Shown here: piece by piece, positions 9,097 to 18,706 of the stretch
How positions within the stretch are numbered: position 1 is the stretch's first letter
Layout: each line of letters starts with the position of its first letter
Origin: Sphingobacterium sp. SGR-19
GTDB taxonomy: Bacteria > Bacteroidota > Bacteroidia > Sphingobacteriales > Sphingobacteriaceae
Assembly (NCBI RefSeq): GCF_011043555.1
Contig: NZ_JAAKGS010000003.1
Coordinates: 62,001-126,000, forward strand
Length of the DNA: 64,000 bases
Direction of reading: 5' to 3'
The notes under the pieces: model-generated
Seen by the model: only the letters and a program-made list of their open reading frames with translations
Database searches by the model: none
Told to the model about the DNA's origin: nothing
Made by a program: the position numbers and the translations under genes

Positions 9097-10320
9097 CTAC
9101 TCTTCCATATAATTTAAATCCTTATCGAAACTCTCTTCCAGCCTGGTCAAAGCGAAAATTGCAATTATAGACAATAGTATCGTAACAGCCATCGCCGCGT
9201 AAAGTATCCCCATTTTTGATACGAGCCAACCATATAAGAGTGTCGATGGGATCAACGCCCCCCTTACAAAATTAGGTGCTGTGGTAGCCACGGTAGCACG
9301 TAGATTCGTACCAAACTGTTCGGCAGAAATAGTAACAAATGTAGCCCAATATCCTACGCCAAGCCCTAATAAGAAAGCCAGTAACAAAAACTTATTTTCT
9401 GATATCCCCGTACTAGATAAGTACCACACGGCGAATAAAATAATTAACATTTGACAGATAAAGACCACTTTTTTTCTCGATTTGAACCACTGTGCCAATA
9501 AGCCTGCCAAGACATCGCCCAATGAAATCCCGAGGTAAGTGAACATCACGCCCTTACCTGCACTCAACGGTACTTCACTTTGTAAAGCTCGTCCGATTTC
9601 GGGCGCCTGCGTGACCAGAACTCCCACGACAAACCAGATAGGCAGCCCAATACAAAGGCAATATAGATATCGAAGGAAGCGCTCCTTCTTGGTGAACAAC
9701 ATTAATAAATTTCCTTTTACCGCATTTTGGTTATCTTGTTTTTTAAATAACCCAGATTCAAACGTTCCGACACGCAGCAACAAAAGGCAAAGCCCCATAC
9801 CGCCGCCGACAAAATAAGCCGTTCTCCAGTCAAACCATTCGGAGACATAATAGGCCAATATCGCACCTAATACGCCCAATCCTGCTACGATCATCGTGCC
9901 GTATCCACGTTTTCCTTTGTCCATACTTTCACTCACCAATGTAATCCCTGCGCCCAATTCTCCAGCAAGTCCTATACCCGCGACGAAGCGAATCCATGCA
10001 TAGGTATTTACATCTTGAACAAAGCCGTTATATATGTTAGCCAGGGAATAGAGTACTATAGATCCGAAAAGCACCTTTAGTCGTCCGAACTTATCGGCAA
10101 TAATACCCCAGATAATTCCGCCGAGCAGCAAACCCGCCATTTGCATGTTCAAAACAAACTCTCCATTGGACCGCATTTGCTCTTCCGGAATACCAATGTC
10201 CTGAAACGATTGTACCCGCACGATGGAAAAAATAATTAAATCATAAATATCCACAAAATAACCGAGTGATGCTACCAAGACCAGCAGCCATACTTTACCA
10301 GGTTTAGGGCTATTTTCCAT
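9097..10320 (-). CDS. MFS transporter
   Basis: A 407-residue inner-membrane protein with about twelve hydrophobic segments. The cytoplasmic loop between helices 2 and 3 carries the MFS motif as GIIADKFGRLKVLFGS. The WIRFVAGIGLAGELGAGITLVSE region matches helices 4-5 of the metabolite/sugar-porter type. The C-terminal half has a similar loop, AQWFKSRKK. The substrate cannot be read from sequence; organic acid or sugar porters are closest in style. The gene stands alone, divergent from the SCO/cytochrome operon. Confidence 0.87.
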   Translation of the reverse strand: MENSPKPGKVWLLVLVASLGYFVDIYDLIIFSIVRVQSFQDIGIPEEQMRSNGEFVLNMQMAGLLLGGIIWGIIADKFGRLKVLFGSIVLYSLANIYNGFVQDVNTYAWIRFVAGIGLAGELGAGITLVSESMDKGKRGYGTMIVAGLGVLGAILAYYVSEWFDWRTAYFVGGGMGLCLLLLRVGTFESGLFKKQDNQNAVKGNLLMLFTKKERFLRYLYCLCIGLPIWFVVGVLVTQAPEIGRALQSEVPLSAGKGVMFTYLGISLGDVLAGLLAQWFKSRKKVVFICQMLIILFAVWYLSSTGISENKFLLLAFLLGLGVGYWATFVTISAEQFGTNLRATVATTAPNFVRGALIPSTLLYGWLVSKMGILYAAMAVTILLSIIAIFALTRLEESFDKDLNYMEE

Positions 10321-10411
10321 AATAATTTAGCGTTGAGCGCGCAATTTACAATCTTTTCCATTTATTACAAGAATTAAACAATCATAATCCGCTTAAATAT
10401 TGCCGGAGTCC

Positions 10412-10419
10412 TATATTTG
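10412..10419 (+). promoter_or_regulatory. -7 promoter element of the lipoprotein/SCO/cytochrome c operon
   Basis: TATATTTG lies 33 bases before the start at 10453. A -33 TTG at canonical spacing is not evident. Confidence 0.45.
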
Positions 10420-10452
10420 TAACCAGAACATCAACAATAAAAAACGAACATA

Positions 10453-10887
10453 ATGAAAAAGTTCACTTTAGGTACCTTAACATTCGGTGTATTCCTTGCG
10501 AGTGCTTGCCAAAATACCACCGGACAAAACGAAGAAGCAGAAAAGCTAGCAAAACAGGCCATAGAAATACATGACGAAATCATGCCTCAGGTTTCTAACT
10601 TCAACAAACATGAAATTCTGATCGACTCTTTATTACAAAACCTATCTGTATTAAAGACCGTAGATGCAAATCTCGATACTGTGGAAGCCAGAGAAAAATT
10701 CCATACATTGAAAACAAACCTGGAATCTGCTACAGATAAAATGATGGTTTGGATGAAAGAATACGCTGCAGATAGTACGGACGTAAATTATCAAAAGACT
10801 GAAGTGGAACGTATTTCGGATTTGAAAACGGAGTTTGAACAGGTGAAATATGAAGCAGAGAGCTTACTGGTCTCCTTTAAAAAATAA
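10453..10887 (+). CDS. Predicted helical lipoprotein of unknown function
   Basis: A 144-residue lipoprotein: signal peptide with lipobox ASAC at residues 16-19, then an almost wholly alpha-helical, charged body with heptad-like spacing. Homologues in this group sometimes carry the uninformative name 'viral A-type inclusion protein'. It is the first gene of a three-gene run with the SCO protein (two bases downstream) and cytochrome c, which suggests a role near the outer face of the cytoplasmic membrane or in cytochrome oxidase assembly. The function itself is unknown. Confidence 0.75.
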   Translation: MKKFTLGTLTFGVFLASACQNTTGQNEEAEKLAKQAIEIHDEIMPQVSNFNKHEILIDSLLQNLSVLKTVDANLDTVEAREKFHTLKTNLESATDKMMVWMKEYAADSTDVNYQKTEVERISDLKTEFEQVKYEAESLLVSFKK

Positions 10888-10889
10888 CC

Positions 10890-11534
10890 ATGAAGCTTAA
10901 TCTCAAAACGTACCTAAGCGCATTTGCACTTTCTGCCACTTTCTTCGCTTGTTCGGGAACAAGTGAAAAGAAATTACCCATCATCGGCGAGCGGGAGACA
11001 GAAGAGCGGATCGTAGACGGCAAAACGATGGTTGATACGATTTATCACCAGATTCCAGCGTTTACTTTTATCAATCAGGACAGTGTAGAAATCACAGATA
11101 AGAATTTTGACAACAAAGTGTATGTTGCCAATTTCTTTTTCACGCATTGCCCAAGTATCTGCCCGACTATGCAACGCAATCTGTTAAAAGTATATGAAAA
11201 ATACAAAGGTGATGAACGGGTTGCATTTTTATCCCACAGTATAGATTTTAAATACGATTCGCCAAGCGTACTCAAATCTTATGCACAAAAATTAGGTGTT
11301 ACGAACGAACAATGGCAATTCGTAACAGGCAATAAAAAGGATATTTATGGCATCGCCGACAAATATCTCGTGTATACGAAGGAAGATGAAAATGCGCCGG
11401 GTGGCTATGACCATCAAAGTTATCTGGTATTAGTGGATCCGCAAAAACGTATCCGTGGTGCTTACGACGGAACAAATGACGAACAGGTTGCCCAGCTCTT
11501 CGACGACTTAACGATCTTGTTGAAAGAACAATAA
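10890..11534 (+). CDS. SCO1/SenC family lipoprotein
   Basis: A 214-residue lipoprotein with lipobox FFAC (Cys21) and a thioredoxin-fold SCO domain. The copper ligands of the family are all present: CPSIC (Cys87 and Cys91) and His175 in GGYDHQSYLV. SCO proteins deliver copper to the CuA site of cytochrome c oxidase or reduce its thiols. It lies between a helical lipoprotein and a cytochrome c, a setting that fits respiratory copper handling. No oxidase subunit is in the window. Confidence 0.9.
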   Translation: MKLNLKTYLSAFALSATFFACSGTSEKKLPIIGERETEERIVDGKTMVDTIYHQIPAFTFINQDSVEITDKNFDNKVYVANFFFTHCPSICPTMQRNLLKVYEKYKGDERVAFLSHSIDFKYDSPSVLKSYAQKLGVTNEQWQFVTGNKKDIYGIADKYLVYTKEDENAPGGYDHQSYLVLVDPQKRIRGAYDGTNDEQVAQLFDDLTILLKEQ

Positions 11535-11541
11535 TGAATAC

Positions 11542-11967
11542 ATGCGAAATACGATATTTTCATTAGCAGGAATAAGCATATTTCTTGGTATGCTTATTTT
11601 TTCTTGTCAACCCAATGTGAGTATCGAGACAGCACAATATGCTGTAAACGGTCAGAAGCTTTATACCACCCATTGCCAGAGTTGCCATGGTTCCAAAGGC
11701 GAGGGACTGGGGATGCTCTATCCCCCATTGACAGACACAACATATTTACAACAAAACAGAGAAAAACTGGCATGCATCGTCAAAAATGGCATGACAGGCC
11801 CTGTTGAGATTGGTGGAAAAACCTTTGAAGGTGACATGCCTGGAAACCCGCAGCTGACTAACGTCGACATCGCGTATATATTGACATACATTACTACTAC
11901 ATTCGGAAATAGTACGGAAACCTATACGCAGGAAGATGTGAAAAGCAGTCTAGAAAATTGTCTATAA
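11542..11967 (+). CDS. Membrane-anchored cytochrome c
   Basis: A 141-residue class I cytochrome c with a lipoprotein-type signal (FSC at residues 20-22). The haem-binding motif is C-Q-S-C-H at residues 45-49, and the likely axial Met is Met99 in GDMPG. The motif NGQKLYTTHCQSCHG is the common entry to a single-haem domain. It follows the SCO gene by 7 bases and is the last gene of the operon. It is probably an electron carrier at the outer face of the inner membrane. Confidence 0.9.
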   Translation: MRNTIFSLAGISIFLGMLIFSCQPNVSIETAQYAVNGQKLYTTHCQSCHGSKGEGLGMLYPPLTDTTYLQQNREKLACIVKNGMTGPVEIGGKTFEGDMPGNPQLTNVDIAYILTYITTTFGNSTETYTQEDVKSSLENCL

Positions 11968-11972
11968 AAAAG

Positions 11973-12024
11973 AAGGTTTCCAAACGGGGAGAATGGAAAC
12001 CTTACTAAACTAACCAATTATAAA
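11973..12024 (+). other. Hairpin plus AACCAATTATAA tail (copy A)
   Basis: A 10-bp stem (AAGGTTTCCA at 11973-11982 with TGGAAACCTT at 11994-12003) has a loop containing CGGG. It is followed by TAAA and AACCAATTATAA at 12012-12023. There is no T run. The same arrangement occurs at 32648-32695. It may be the 3' end of the cytochrome operon transcript, a leader for tetR, or a small RNA. Confidence 0.5.
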
Positions 12025-12159
12025 CCTAAATTATGATAGCACAAATATAAGGCTGATTCCTTGATTACGCAAACAAACTACCCCCGAAATCGCATATTTA
12101 ACGAAAAATTAACATTAGTGTAATCTTCACACTAAGCATGGTTGTTTATATAACAAATA

Positions 12160-12195
12160 TTTGACATTCGCGACCATGTTTTTTTACTACTTTTG
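12160..12195 (+). promoter_or_regulatory. Promoter of the tetR-tolC-MFP-RND operon
   Basis: TTTG at 12160-12163 and TACTTTTG at 12188-12195 resemble the phylum's -33 and -7 elements; the 24-base spacer is slightly long. The element ends 7 bases before the tetR start at 12203. Confidence 0.5.
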
Positions 12196-12202
12196 CAACC
12201 GA

Positions 12203-12778
12203 ATGAACGTTCAATTGCTAAATAAAAAAGAAGCCATTTTTGAAAGCACGCTCAAGCTCATTAATGAGCATGGTTTTCATGGCACTCCAATGAGTCAGAT
12301 TGCTGCTCATGCTAATGTGGCGACCGGCACGATTTATCACTATTTTAATTCTAAAGACGAATTGATTTTAGAACTTTTCAAGTACTGTCGGGAAAAAACA
12401 AATGAGCATATTTTCAATTTTAACGAAGATTTATCCTATAAGGAGAAGTTCTTTTACATCTGGAACCGTCTTGTGGATTATTATCTGGCACATAAAGAAA
12501 CTTTTTGGTTTATAGAACAGTTTTATTCTTCCCCATATTATGAGCTCATAAAACAAAAGAAGAGTACGTATTATGGTGTTGACAAAATGCATTTATTCTT
12601 TGAAGAAGGTATAAAATCCGGCATTATTCGAAACGTAAGTTTCTATACCTTGATATCTATCTACATCGGGTCGGCTACATCCCATGTCAAGATGGTTACC
12701 TATGGGTTTTGTAAAATGCACGTTAAAGGCCGGGAGGATTTAATTGAAATAATTTGGAATGGTGTTAAAAATCAATAA
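12203..12778 (+). CDS. TetR/AcrR family transcriptional regulator
   Basis: A 191-residue regulator. The N-terminal helix-turn-helix (about residues 7-50) reads AIFESTLKLINEHGFHGTPM...ATGTIYHYFNSKDELI, a textbook TetR domain. The rest is a helical ligand-binding domain. The start at 12203 (MNVQLLNKKE) is chosen over an upstream in-frame ATG because the promoter covers that region. It is the first gene of an RND efflux operon, two bases from tolC, so it probably represses itself and the pump. A perfect 10-bp palindrome over its start codon is a likely operator. Confidence 0.9.
   Translation: MNVQLLNKKEAIFESTLKLINEHGFHGTPMSQIAAHANVATGTIYHYFNSKDELILELFKYCREKTNEHIFNFNEDLSYKEKFFYIWNRLVDYYLAHKETFWFIEQFYSSPYYELIKQKKSTYYGVDKMHLFFEEGIKSGIIRNVSFYTLISIYIGSATSHVKMVTYGFCKMHVKGREDLIEIIWNGVKNQ
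12204..12213. promoter_or_regulatory. Candidate TetR operator over the tetR start codon
   Basis: TGAACGTTCA is a perfect palindrome with partial outer symmetry. It lies just after the -7 element and overlaps the ATG. The position suits autorepression by blocking RNA polymerase. Confidence 0.5.
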
Positions 12779-12779
12779 T

Positions 12780-14120
12780 ATGAATTTTAAAAAAGTTGCG
12801 TTATCGTTATTTCTTGCGTGCTGTGTCGCAGGATACGCACAAGCACAGTCTGTTAATAATTCGGAATCGGAGAAACTCAACAGCGAAGCAACACTGGACG
12901 AGCTAATTGACTATGCGCTGCGCAATAAAATTGAGTTAAAACAAGCATACATCGACAAAGAAATCGGAGAGCGGGAAATTGCTTCAGCTTTATCGGGCTG
13001 GTTCCCTCAAATCAATGCATCTGCTTCTTTAGTACACAACATTCAATTGCCCGCCATGGTCATTGGAGGCGAAACGATACGAATGGGACAAAGGAATACC
13101 AGTACGGTAGGGTTTCAAGCTGATCAAGCGATTCTTAGTCCCGAATTATTTCAAGCATCTCGTGCCGCCAAATATATACGTCAGCAAAACAACTTGAACC
13201 TAGAGGACACCAGAATCAACACCGTAGTAGATGTAAGCAAAGCGTATTATGACATCCTTACCTCAGAAGAAACCATTAAGATCGTTAATGAGAATATTGT
13301 CCGTTTGAAACGTCAGTACACGGAAGCCAACGCACGCTATGAAACCGGTCTGGTCGATAAAATAGATTATAAAAGAGCGCAAATATCGTTGAACAACGCC
13401 AATGCGCAATTAAAATCAGCCAACGAAGCACGCAAATTCAAATATGATTATTTGAAATCTCTTTTAAATATCCCCGCCACAGAAGAAATTTCTTTATCCT
13501 TTGTCGATCAATCGTTGGAAGCCAATATTTTACTAGATACTACAGAATTACTGCGTATTGCCAACCGTGTAGAATTCCGACAGTTGGAAACATTGAAAGA
13601 GATTCAGAAATTGAATACGCAATACCAGAAATGGAGCTTTATGCCTCGGCTGGGAGCTTATGCCAACTATAATATGAACTATTTCAATAATGAGTTTAGT
13701 CAATTATATAGAAACAATATCCCCAGTTCGTCCGTAGGCTTGTCCCTATCTCTTCCCATTTTTACTGGTACAAAACGTATACAGGAAATCCGAAGGTCAG
13801 AGCTGGAAGAAGAACGGATCGAATGGGACTTGAAAAATCTGGAAAATGTAATTAGTGCGGAGTATTCGGCTGCTATGGCAAGTTATCGTTCCAATATGAA
13901 CGAGTGGAGAAATGCGAAAGAAAACATGGAATTGTCCGAAGAAGTCTATAACACCATCAAGTTGCAATATGATGCAGGTGTGAAAACCTATCTAGAGTTA
14001 ATGACTGCCGAAAGCGATCTTCGAACTACACAATTAAACTACCTTAATGCTTTATATACTGTTCTTTCCAGCAAGTTAGACATTCAAAAAGCATTGGGTA
14101 CGGTAGACACAACGTTATAA
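12780..14120 (+). CDS. TolC family outer-membrane efflux protein
   Basis: A 446-residue exported outer-membrane factor. A signal peptide (about residues 1-22, ending AQAQ) precedes two OEP repeats, each mostly long alpha helices with short beta-strand portions, the usual TolC layout. Typical segments are GWFPQINASASL, NTVVDVSKAYYDIL, ARYETGLVDKIDY and LQYDAGVKTYLELMTAESDL. The in-frame start 21 bases earlier lies inside tetR and would spoil the signal peptide. It forms the outer-membrane channel for the adaptor and RND pump encoded downstream. Confidence 0.93.
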   Translation: MNFKKVALSLFLACCVAGYAQAQSVNNSESEKLNSEATLDELIDYALRNKIELKQAYIDKEIGEREIASALSGWFPQINASASLVHNIQLPAMVIGGETIRMGQRNTSTVGFQADQAILSPELFQASRAAKYIRQQNNLNLEDTRINTVVDVSKAYYDILTSEETIKIVNENIVRLKRQYTEANARYETGLVDKIDYKRAQISLNNANAQLKSANEARKFKYDYLKSLLNIPATEEISLSFVDQSLEANILLDTTELLRIANRVEFRQLETLKEIQKLNTQYQKWSFMPRLGAYANYNMNYFNNEFSQLYRNNIPSSSVGLSLSLPIFTGTKRIQEIRRSELEEERIEWDLKNLENVISAEYSAAMASYRSNMNEWRNAKENMELSEEVYNTIKLQYDAGVKTYLELMTAESDLRTTQLNYLNALYTVLSSKLDIQKALGTVDTTL

Positions 14121-14158
14121 AAAACACCTTATCATTCAACCAAGAAATACACGAAAAC

Positions 14159-15292
14159 ATGAATAAGAACTATTTATTTTCTGCATTAATTATAGGTTCT
14201 GCATTGTTCTGGCAATCTTGCGGCTCCAAAGACGGAGCAAAGCAACAACAAGGAGCTGCTCCGGGGGAAAGAGCTGTTCCCGTAACGACAACAACCGTTG
14301 AGAAACAGATCGTTTCAGGTATCAAAACCTATCCAGCTAGCGTTGTTCCTCTTCAGGAAGCCGATCTGTTGGCAGAAGTATCCGGCTATGTGACGAAAAT
14401 ATATGTAGCGGACGGCGCAACTGTAAAACAAGGACAACCCTTATATGAAATTGACCGTATCCGTTATCAAGCAGCTGTAGATCAAGCAAAAGCCAATTTA
14501 GAAATTGCAAGAGCAAATCTTCTACGCGTCGAAAAGGATTTAACACGCTACCAAACACTTGCGGAGCAAGATGCGATTGCAAAACAGACCTTGGACTACG
14601 CTTTAACAGATGTAAGCAACCAAAAAGCACAAGTACAAGCGGCACAAGCAGCGCTAACAACTGCGCAGACCAATTTGGGACGATCAATTATACGTGCGCC
14701 GTTCAGCGGTGCTGTGGGAATTTCCCAAGTACGTACAGGTGCGTTGGTTTCTCCCGGTACCACACTTCTGAATACAATCAGTGCGATCGACCCTATCGCC
14801 GTTGAATTCCAAATCAGCGAAAGGGAGATTTCCGAATTTGCAGCTTACCAGTCCGGCAAATCATCTACCGAAATCAGCGTTTCTTTACCGGATAGAAGCA
14901 CGTACACCCATGCCGGAAAAATTGCCACCATCGATAGAGCAGTTGATCCTACTACAGGACGATTAAAGGTACGTGCATCATTCAGCAATCCGCAAAACGA
15001 TTTGCGTGCAGGTATGAACCTCACGATGAATGTGAGGAGCACTTCGGCTACCGAACAATTGGTGATTCCGTTTAAAGCAGTACAGGATCAGTTAGGTGTG
15101 TATAACGTATACGTGGTAAACGACAGTAGCCAAGCGGAGATACGTCCGGTGGAGCTCGGCTTAAAACTACAAGATAAAGTGGTAGTCAATTCAGGTGTAG
15201 AAGCAGGAGATAGAATTGTTGTCGATGGCATCCTGAATGTACGAAGTGGAGCAAAAGTTGTTGAAAAAGAACCGGAGACAAGTAAGCAGTAA
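14159..15292 (+). CDS. RND efflux periplasmic adaptor (MFP, AcrA-like) lipoprotein
   Basis: A 377-residue adaptor anchored by a lipid on Cys21 (WQSC). It has the standard order: a lipoyl-like half motif (about 66-105, VSGYVTKIYVADGATVKQGQPLYEID), an alpha-hairpin (about 105-170), the second lipoyl half (TNLGRSIIRAPFSGAVG), a beta-barrel, and a membrane-proximal domain with VDPTTGRLKVRASF and VIPFKAVQ. It links the RND pump to the TolC-like channel. It lies between those two genes. Confidence 0.93.
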   Translation: MNKNYLFSALIIGSALFWQSCGSKDGAKQQQGAAPGERAVPVTTTTVEKQIVSGIKTYPASVVPLQEADLLAEVSGYVTKIYVADGATVKQGQPLYEIDRIRYQAAVDQAKANLEIARANLLRVEKDLTRYQTLAEQDAIAKQTLDYALTDVSNQKAQVQAAQAALTTAQTNLGRSIIRAPFSGAVGISQVRTGALVSPGTTLLNTISAIDPIAVEFQISEREISEFAAYQSGKSSTEISVSLPDRSTYTHAGKIATIDRAVDPTTGRLKVRASFSNPQNDLRAGMNLTMNVRSTSATEQLVIPFKAVQDQLGVYNVYVVNDSSQAEIRPVELGLKLQDKVVVNSGVEAGDRIVVDGILNVRSGAKVVEKEPETSKQ

Positions 15293-15372
15293 CAGGTGAT
15301 CGGTTAACAGTAGTAAAACAATAAATCACGCGTCACGAACGAAGAGTTACGAATCTCAATAAGAAATAAAAA

Positions 15373-18300
15373 ATGATATCAGAAGTTTTTATAAGAAGGC
15401 CCGTCACGGCAATCGTTATCTCTATATTGATTATGATTATAGGTACGATTTCCATCATGACGTTGCCTATCAGTCAATATCCATCTATCGCTCCTCCCAC
15501 CGTTACAGTAACGGCAAACTATACTGGTGCGGATGCGCAAACCGTTGAACAGACGGTGACAACACCGATAGAAAGCCAGATTAACGGTACGCCGGGCATG
15601 ATCTACATGTCTTCTAATAGTACATCAAACGGGCAGTCGAGTATTACGGTTACTTTTGAAGTTGGTACAGATATCGATATCGCCACACTCGATGTACAAA
15701 ATCGTGTCGGCATTGCCGAGCCGGCCTTACCAGAAGCTGTACGTCGTTTAGGGGTAACTACACGTAAAGCGAATACAGACATCTTGATGCTTGTCTCGTT
15801 AGTGTCGCCGAACGGAACACGGGATGATAAGTTTTTAGCTAACTATGCGAACTTATACGTTCGCGATGCGATCATGCGGGTTAAAGGTGTGGGTGATGTA
15901 ACTGCCTTCGGCCAACCCTTCTCGATGCGGATATGGCTCGATGCCAACAAATTAGCCGCATTAAACTTAACTCCCGCAGACGTTTCCAGTGCGATAGCAG
16001 AACAAAACTTACGTATGCCAGGTGGTTCCGTGGGTGCTCCACCTCAACACAACTCGCAAGTATTCGAATATCCGGTTATCACTGACTCTGATTTATCTTC
16101 TGAAGAGGATTTCGAAGAAATTATCGTCAAAACAAATCCTAACGACGGTTCCATTGTACAATTAAAAGACGTGGCGAGAGTAGAACTAGGTTCATTCGCA
16201 TATGCTACGACGACAAGGGTGGACGGCATGGTTTCCACCGGGATGATGGTCGCCCAAACACCTGGAGGAAATGCTGTAGAAACAGCGGACGGTATTTACG
16301 CGGCATTGGAGAACTTGAAGAAATCCTTCCCCGAAGATGTAGATTACGTTGTGGGATACGAAACAGTTTCTGTAGTCAACGCATCTATCTCCTCCGTTAT
16401 CCATACGTTGATAGAAGCATTGATATTGGTTACTGTGGTTGTGTTTTTCTTCCTGCAATCTTGGAGGGCAACATTGATTCCCGTACTCGCCATTCCAGTA
16501 TCCATTGTAGGGACATTTATCTTCTTTACCCTGTTCGGGTTTTCGATTAACAACCTTACCTTGCTGGCGTTCGTATTGGCTATTGGTATCGTAGTGGATG
16601 ATGCCATCGTGGTCGTGGAGGCTGTGCAGCATTATATCGACCATTACAAGATGGATGCGAAAGAAGCAACTCGACATGCGATGAAAGATATAACCGCTCC
16701 GGTAATTGCCATTGGTTTTATCTTGGCTGCCGTATTCGTACCGGTTGGTTTCATTCCCGGAATGGTCGGACAGCTCTACCAACAGTTCGCTATTACGATT
16801 GCTGTGTCCGTATTGTTATCTGCCTTTATCGCACTTTCCCTTACACCCGCGTTGTGTTCGATTATGATGAGACCTACCGCGGTCAACAAAGATGCTAAAG
16901 GCTTGAATAAATTCTTTTACAAATATAATCTGTGGTTCGATCGTGTCACCTACAGGTATTCTAAAGGCGTAAAAGCTGTTATACGCAAAGCACCATTAGC
17001 ACTCATTATTCTATTATGCTTATATGTAGGCACCGGCTACATGTTTAGTGTAAAGCCAACAGGGTTTATTCCTACCGAAGATAACGGAATGTTCTTTGCG
17101 GGTGTAACTTTACCTGAAGGAGCTTCTGCAAGTCGTACAGCAGCGGTGCTTGACGAAATTGAGGCCGATCTGCGTAAAGATTTTCCAGAAATCAAACATG
17201 TCACGCTTATTTCGGGTATTAATATATTAAACCGTTCTTTTAAATCAAATGGAGCGACTTTATTCGTTTCGCTGAAACCGTGGGCTGAACGAACACGAAC
17301 TGCCGCCGAGGTGACGGGAGCTATTATGGCTAAATATGGCGGGTATGACAAAGCGAGTGTCTTGGCCGTAACTCCTCCGGCTATTCCGGGACTTGGCGCA
17401 TCGGGAGGTTTCTCTATGATGATACAAGACCATCAAACGGTGGATATCAAACAATTTGAAGGGGTTGTCAGACAATTTTTGGGAGCGGTAAACCAACGTC
17501 CGGAAATAGGCATGGCGTACACCCTATTCAACTCGAACTCTCCTAACTTTAAGATTACGGTTAACAGAGAACAGGCAAAAAGAATGGCTGTTCCCGTATC
17601 ATCGGTTTATAGTACCATTTCTGCCTATTTAGGTTCGGCATATGTAAATGATTTCACGCGCTACGGACGTAATTTCCGTGTGGTCACACAGGCCGATCAA
17701 GATTTCCGGATGAACATTGAGGATCTCAATAAGTTATTTGTCAATAATGTCCGAGGGGAATCTGTTCCATTAAGTACACTGATCAGCTGGGACCTGGTAC
17801 AAAATCCGTCCATCATCAACCACTATAACATTTTTCGAAGTATAGAAGTGAGCGGTTCCGCCGCTCCTGGATATAGCTCCGGAGATGCACTTCGCGCTTT
17901 GGAAGAGGTTGCTGCTCAAACTTTGCCTGACGGATATGGATACGATTTTTCCGGTATTTCCTTGCAAGAAAAACAATCTGGTAACATGACGGTCATGATT
18001 TTTGCCTTATGTATTGTATTTGTGTTCTTGCTATTGGCCTCCCTTTATGAAAGTTGGTCTGTTCCATTCTCCATTTTATTATCTGTACCTATCGGGGTAT
18101 TCGGCGCTATCTTGACGTTGTTGTTTATCCCTGCTTTGGATAACAATATTTATGCACAGATCGGTTTAGTCACTATTATTGGTCTGGCATCAAAAAATGC
18201 CATTCTTATTGTAGAGTTTGCGAAAGAACGGGTCGATATCGGCATGCCGTTAATGGACGCAACACTAGATGCTGTGAAGTTGAGATTAAGACCGATCATC

Positions 18301-18546
18301 ATGACGTCCTTTGCCTTTATCCTAGGGATTATCCCGTTGATGTTGTCAACCGGAGCCGGCGCCTTCTCTCGCCAAACAATTGGTTGGACAGTGTTTGGCG
18401 GCATGAGCGTTGCCACATTGCTGGGAATATTTATCATCCCGGTGCTATTTTACGTAATCACCAGAATGGCTTACGGGAAGAAAAAGCTTGCTGAATTGGA
18501 AGCTAATTTCGATCCTGAAAAAGCAAAGAATTTAAGTTCGCATTAA
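15373..18546 (+). CDS. RND multidrug efflux pump, HAE1/AcrB type
   Basis: A 1057-residue inner-membrane proton antiporter of full AcrB length. The N-terminus MISEVFIRRPVTAIVISILIM is characteristic. Membrane segment 4 carries the proton-relay pair Asp409-Asp410 in GIVVDDAIVVVEAV. The C-terminal half repeats the topology, with GLASKNAILIVEFA and LRLRPIIMTSFAFILG. Such pumps export hydrophobic drugs, detergents or dyes through a tripartite complex; the substrate here is unknown. It is the last gene of the tetR operon and ends in a strong terminator. Confidence 0.96.
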   Translation: MISEVFIRRPVTAIVISILIMIIGTISIMTLPISQYPSIAPPTVTVTANYTGADAQTVEQTVTTPIESQINGTPGMIYMSSNSTSNGQSSITVTFEVGTDIDIATLDVQNRVGIAEPALPEAVRRLGVTTRKANTDILMLVSLVSPNGTRDDKFLANYANLYVRDAIMRVKGVGDVTAFGQPFSMRIWLDANKLAALNLTPADVSSAIAEQNLRMPGGSVGAPPQHNSQVFEYPVITDSDLSSEEDFEEIIVKTNPNDGSIVQLKDVARVELGSFAYATTTRVDGMVSTGMMVAQTPGGNAVETADGIYAALENLKKSFPEDVDYVVGYETVSVVNASISSVIHTLIEALILVTVVVFFFLQSWRATLIPVLAIPVSIVGTFIFFTLFGFSINNLTLLAFVLAIGIVVDDAIVVVEAVQHYIDHYKMDAKEATRHAMKDITAPVIAIGFILAAVFVPVGFIPGMVGQLYQQFAITIAVSVLLSAFIALSLTPALCSIMMRPTAVNKDAKGLNKFFYKYNLWFDRVTYRYSKGVKAVIRKAPLALIILLCLYVGTGYMFSVKPTGFIPTEDNGMFFAGVTLPEGASASRTAAVLDEIEADLRKDFPEIKHVTLISGINILNRSFKSNGATLFVSLKPWAERTRTAAEVTGAIMAKYGGYDKASVLAVTPPAIPGLGASGGFSMMIQDHQTVDIKQFEGVVRQFLGAVNQRPEIGMAYTLFNSNSPNFKITVNREQAKRMAVPVSSVYSTISAYLGSAYVNDFTRYGRNFRVVTQADQDFRMNIEDLNKLFVNNVRGESVPLSTLISWDLVQNPSIINHYNIFRSIEVSGSAAPGYSSGDALRALEEVAAQTLPDGYGYDFSGISLQEKQSGNMTVMIFALCIVFVFLLLASLYESWSVPFSILLSVPIGVFGAILTLLFIPALDNNIYAQIGLVTIIGLASKNAILIVEFAKERVDIGMPLMDATLDAVKLRLRPIIMTSFAFILGIIPLMLSTGAGAFSRQTIGWTVFGGMSVATLLGIFIIPVLFYVITRMAYGKKKLAELEANFDPEKAKNLSSH

Positions 18547-18551
18547 TAGAA

Positions 18552-18589
18552 AAAAAAGAGCTGTCCAGAAAAGGTCAGCTCTTTTTTTT
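18552..18589 (+). terminator. Terminator of the efflux operon
   Basis: A 12-bp stem (AAAAAAGAGCTG at 18552-18563, CAGCTCTTTTTT at 18576-18587) ends in a T run. Confidence 0.85.
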
Positions 18590-18706
18590 AAACCTCCTAG
18601 TCCTGTTTCCAACGTTGTGCGATATAATATATTGTTATATGAATTGCTGACTAAAGAAATAATCACAAAATGCATCTTAAAAACTAAACTTTTTCTACCT
18701 TTTAAT

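Noticed and set aside
16192-16782. 196-codon ORF antisense to the RND pump gene
   Set aside because: It lies wholly within the strongly conserved pump gene in another frame, its product has no family resemblance and is His/Asn/Gly-rich in a codon-shadow manner.
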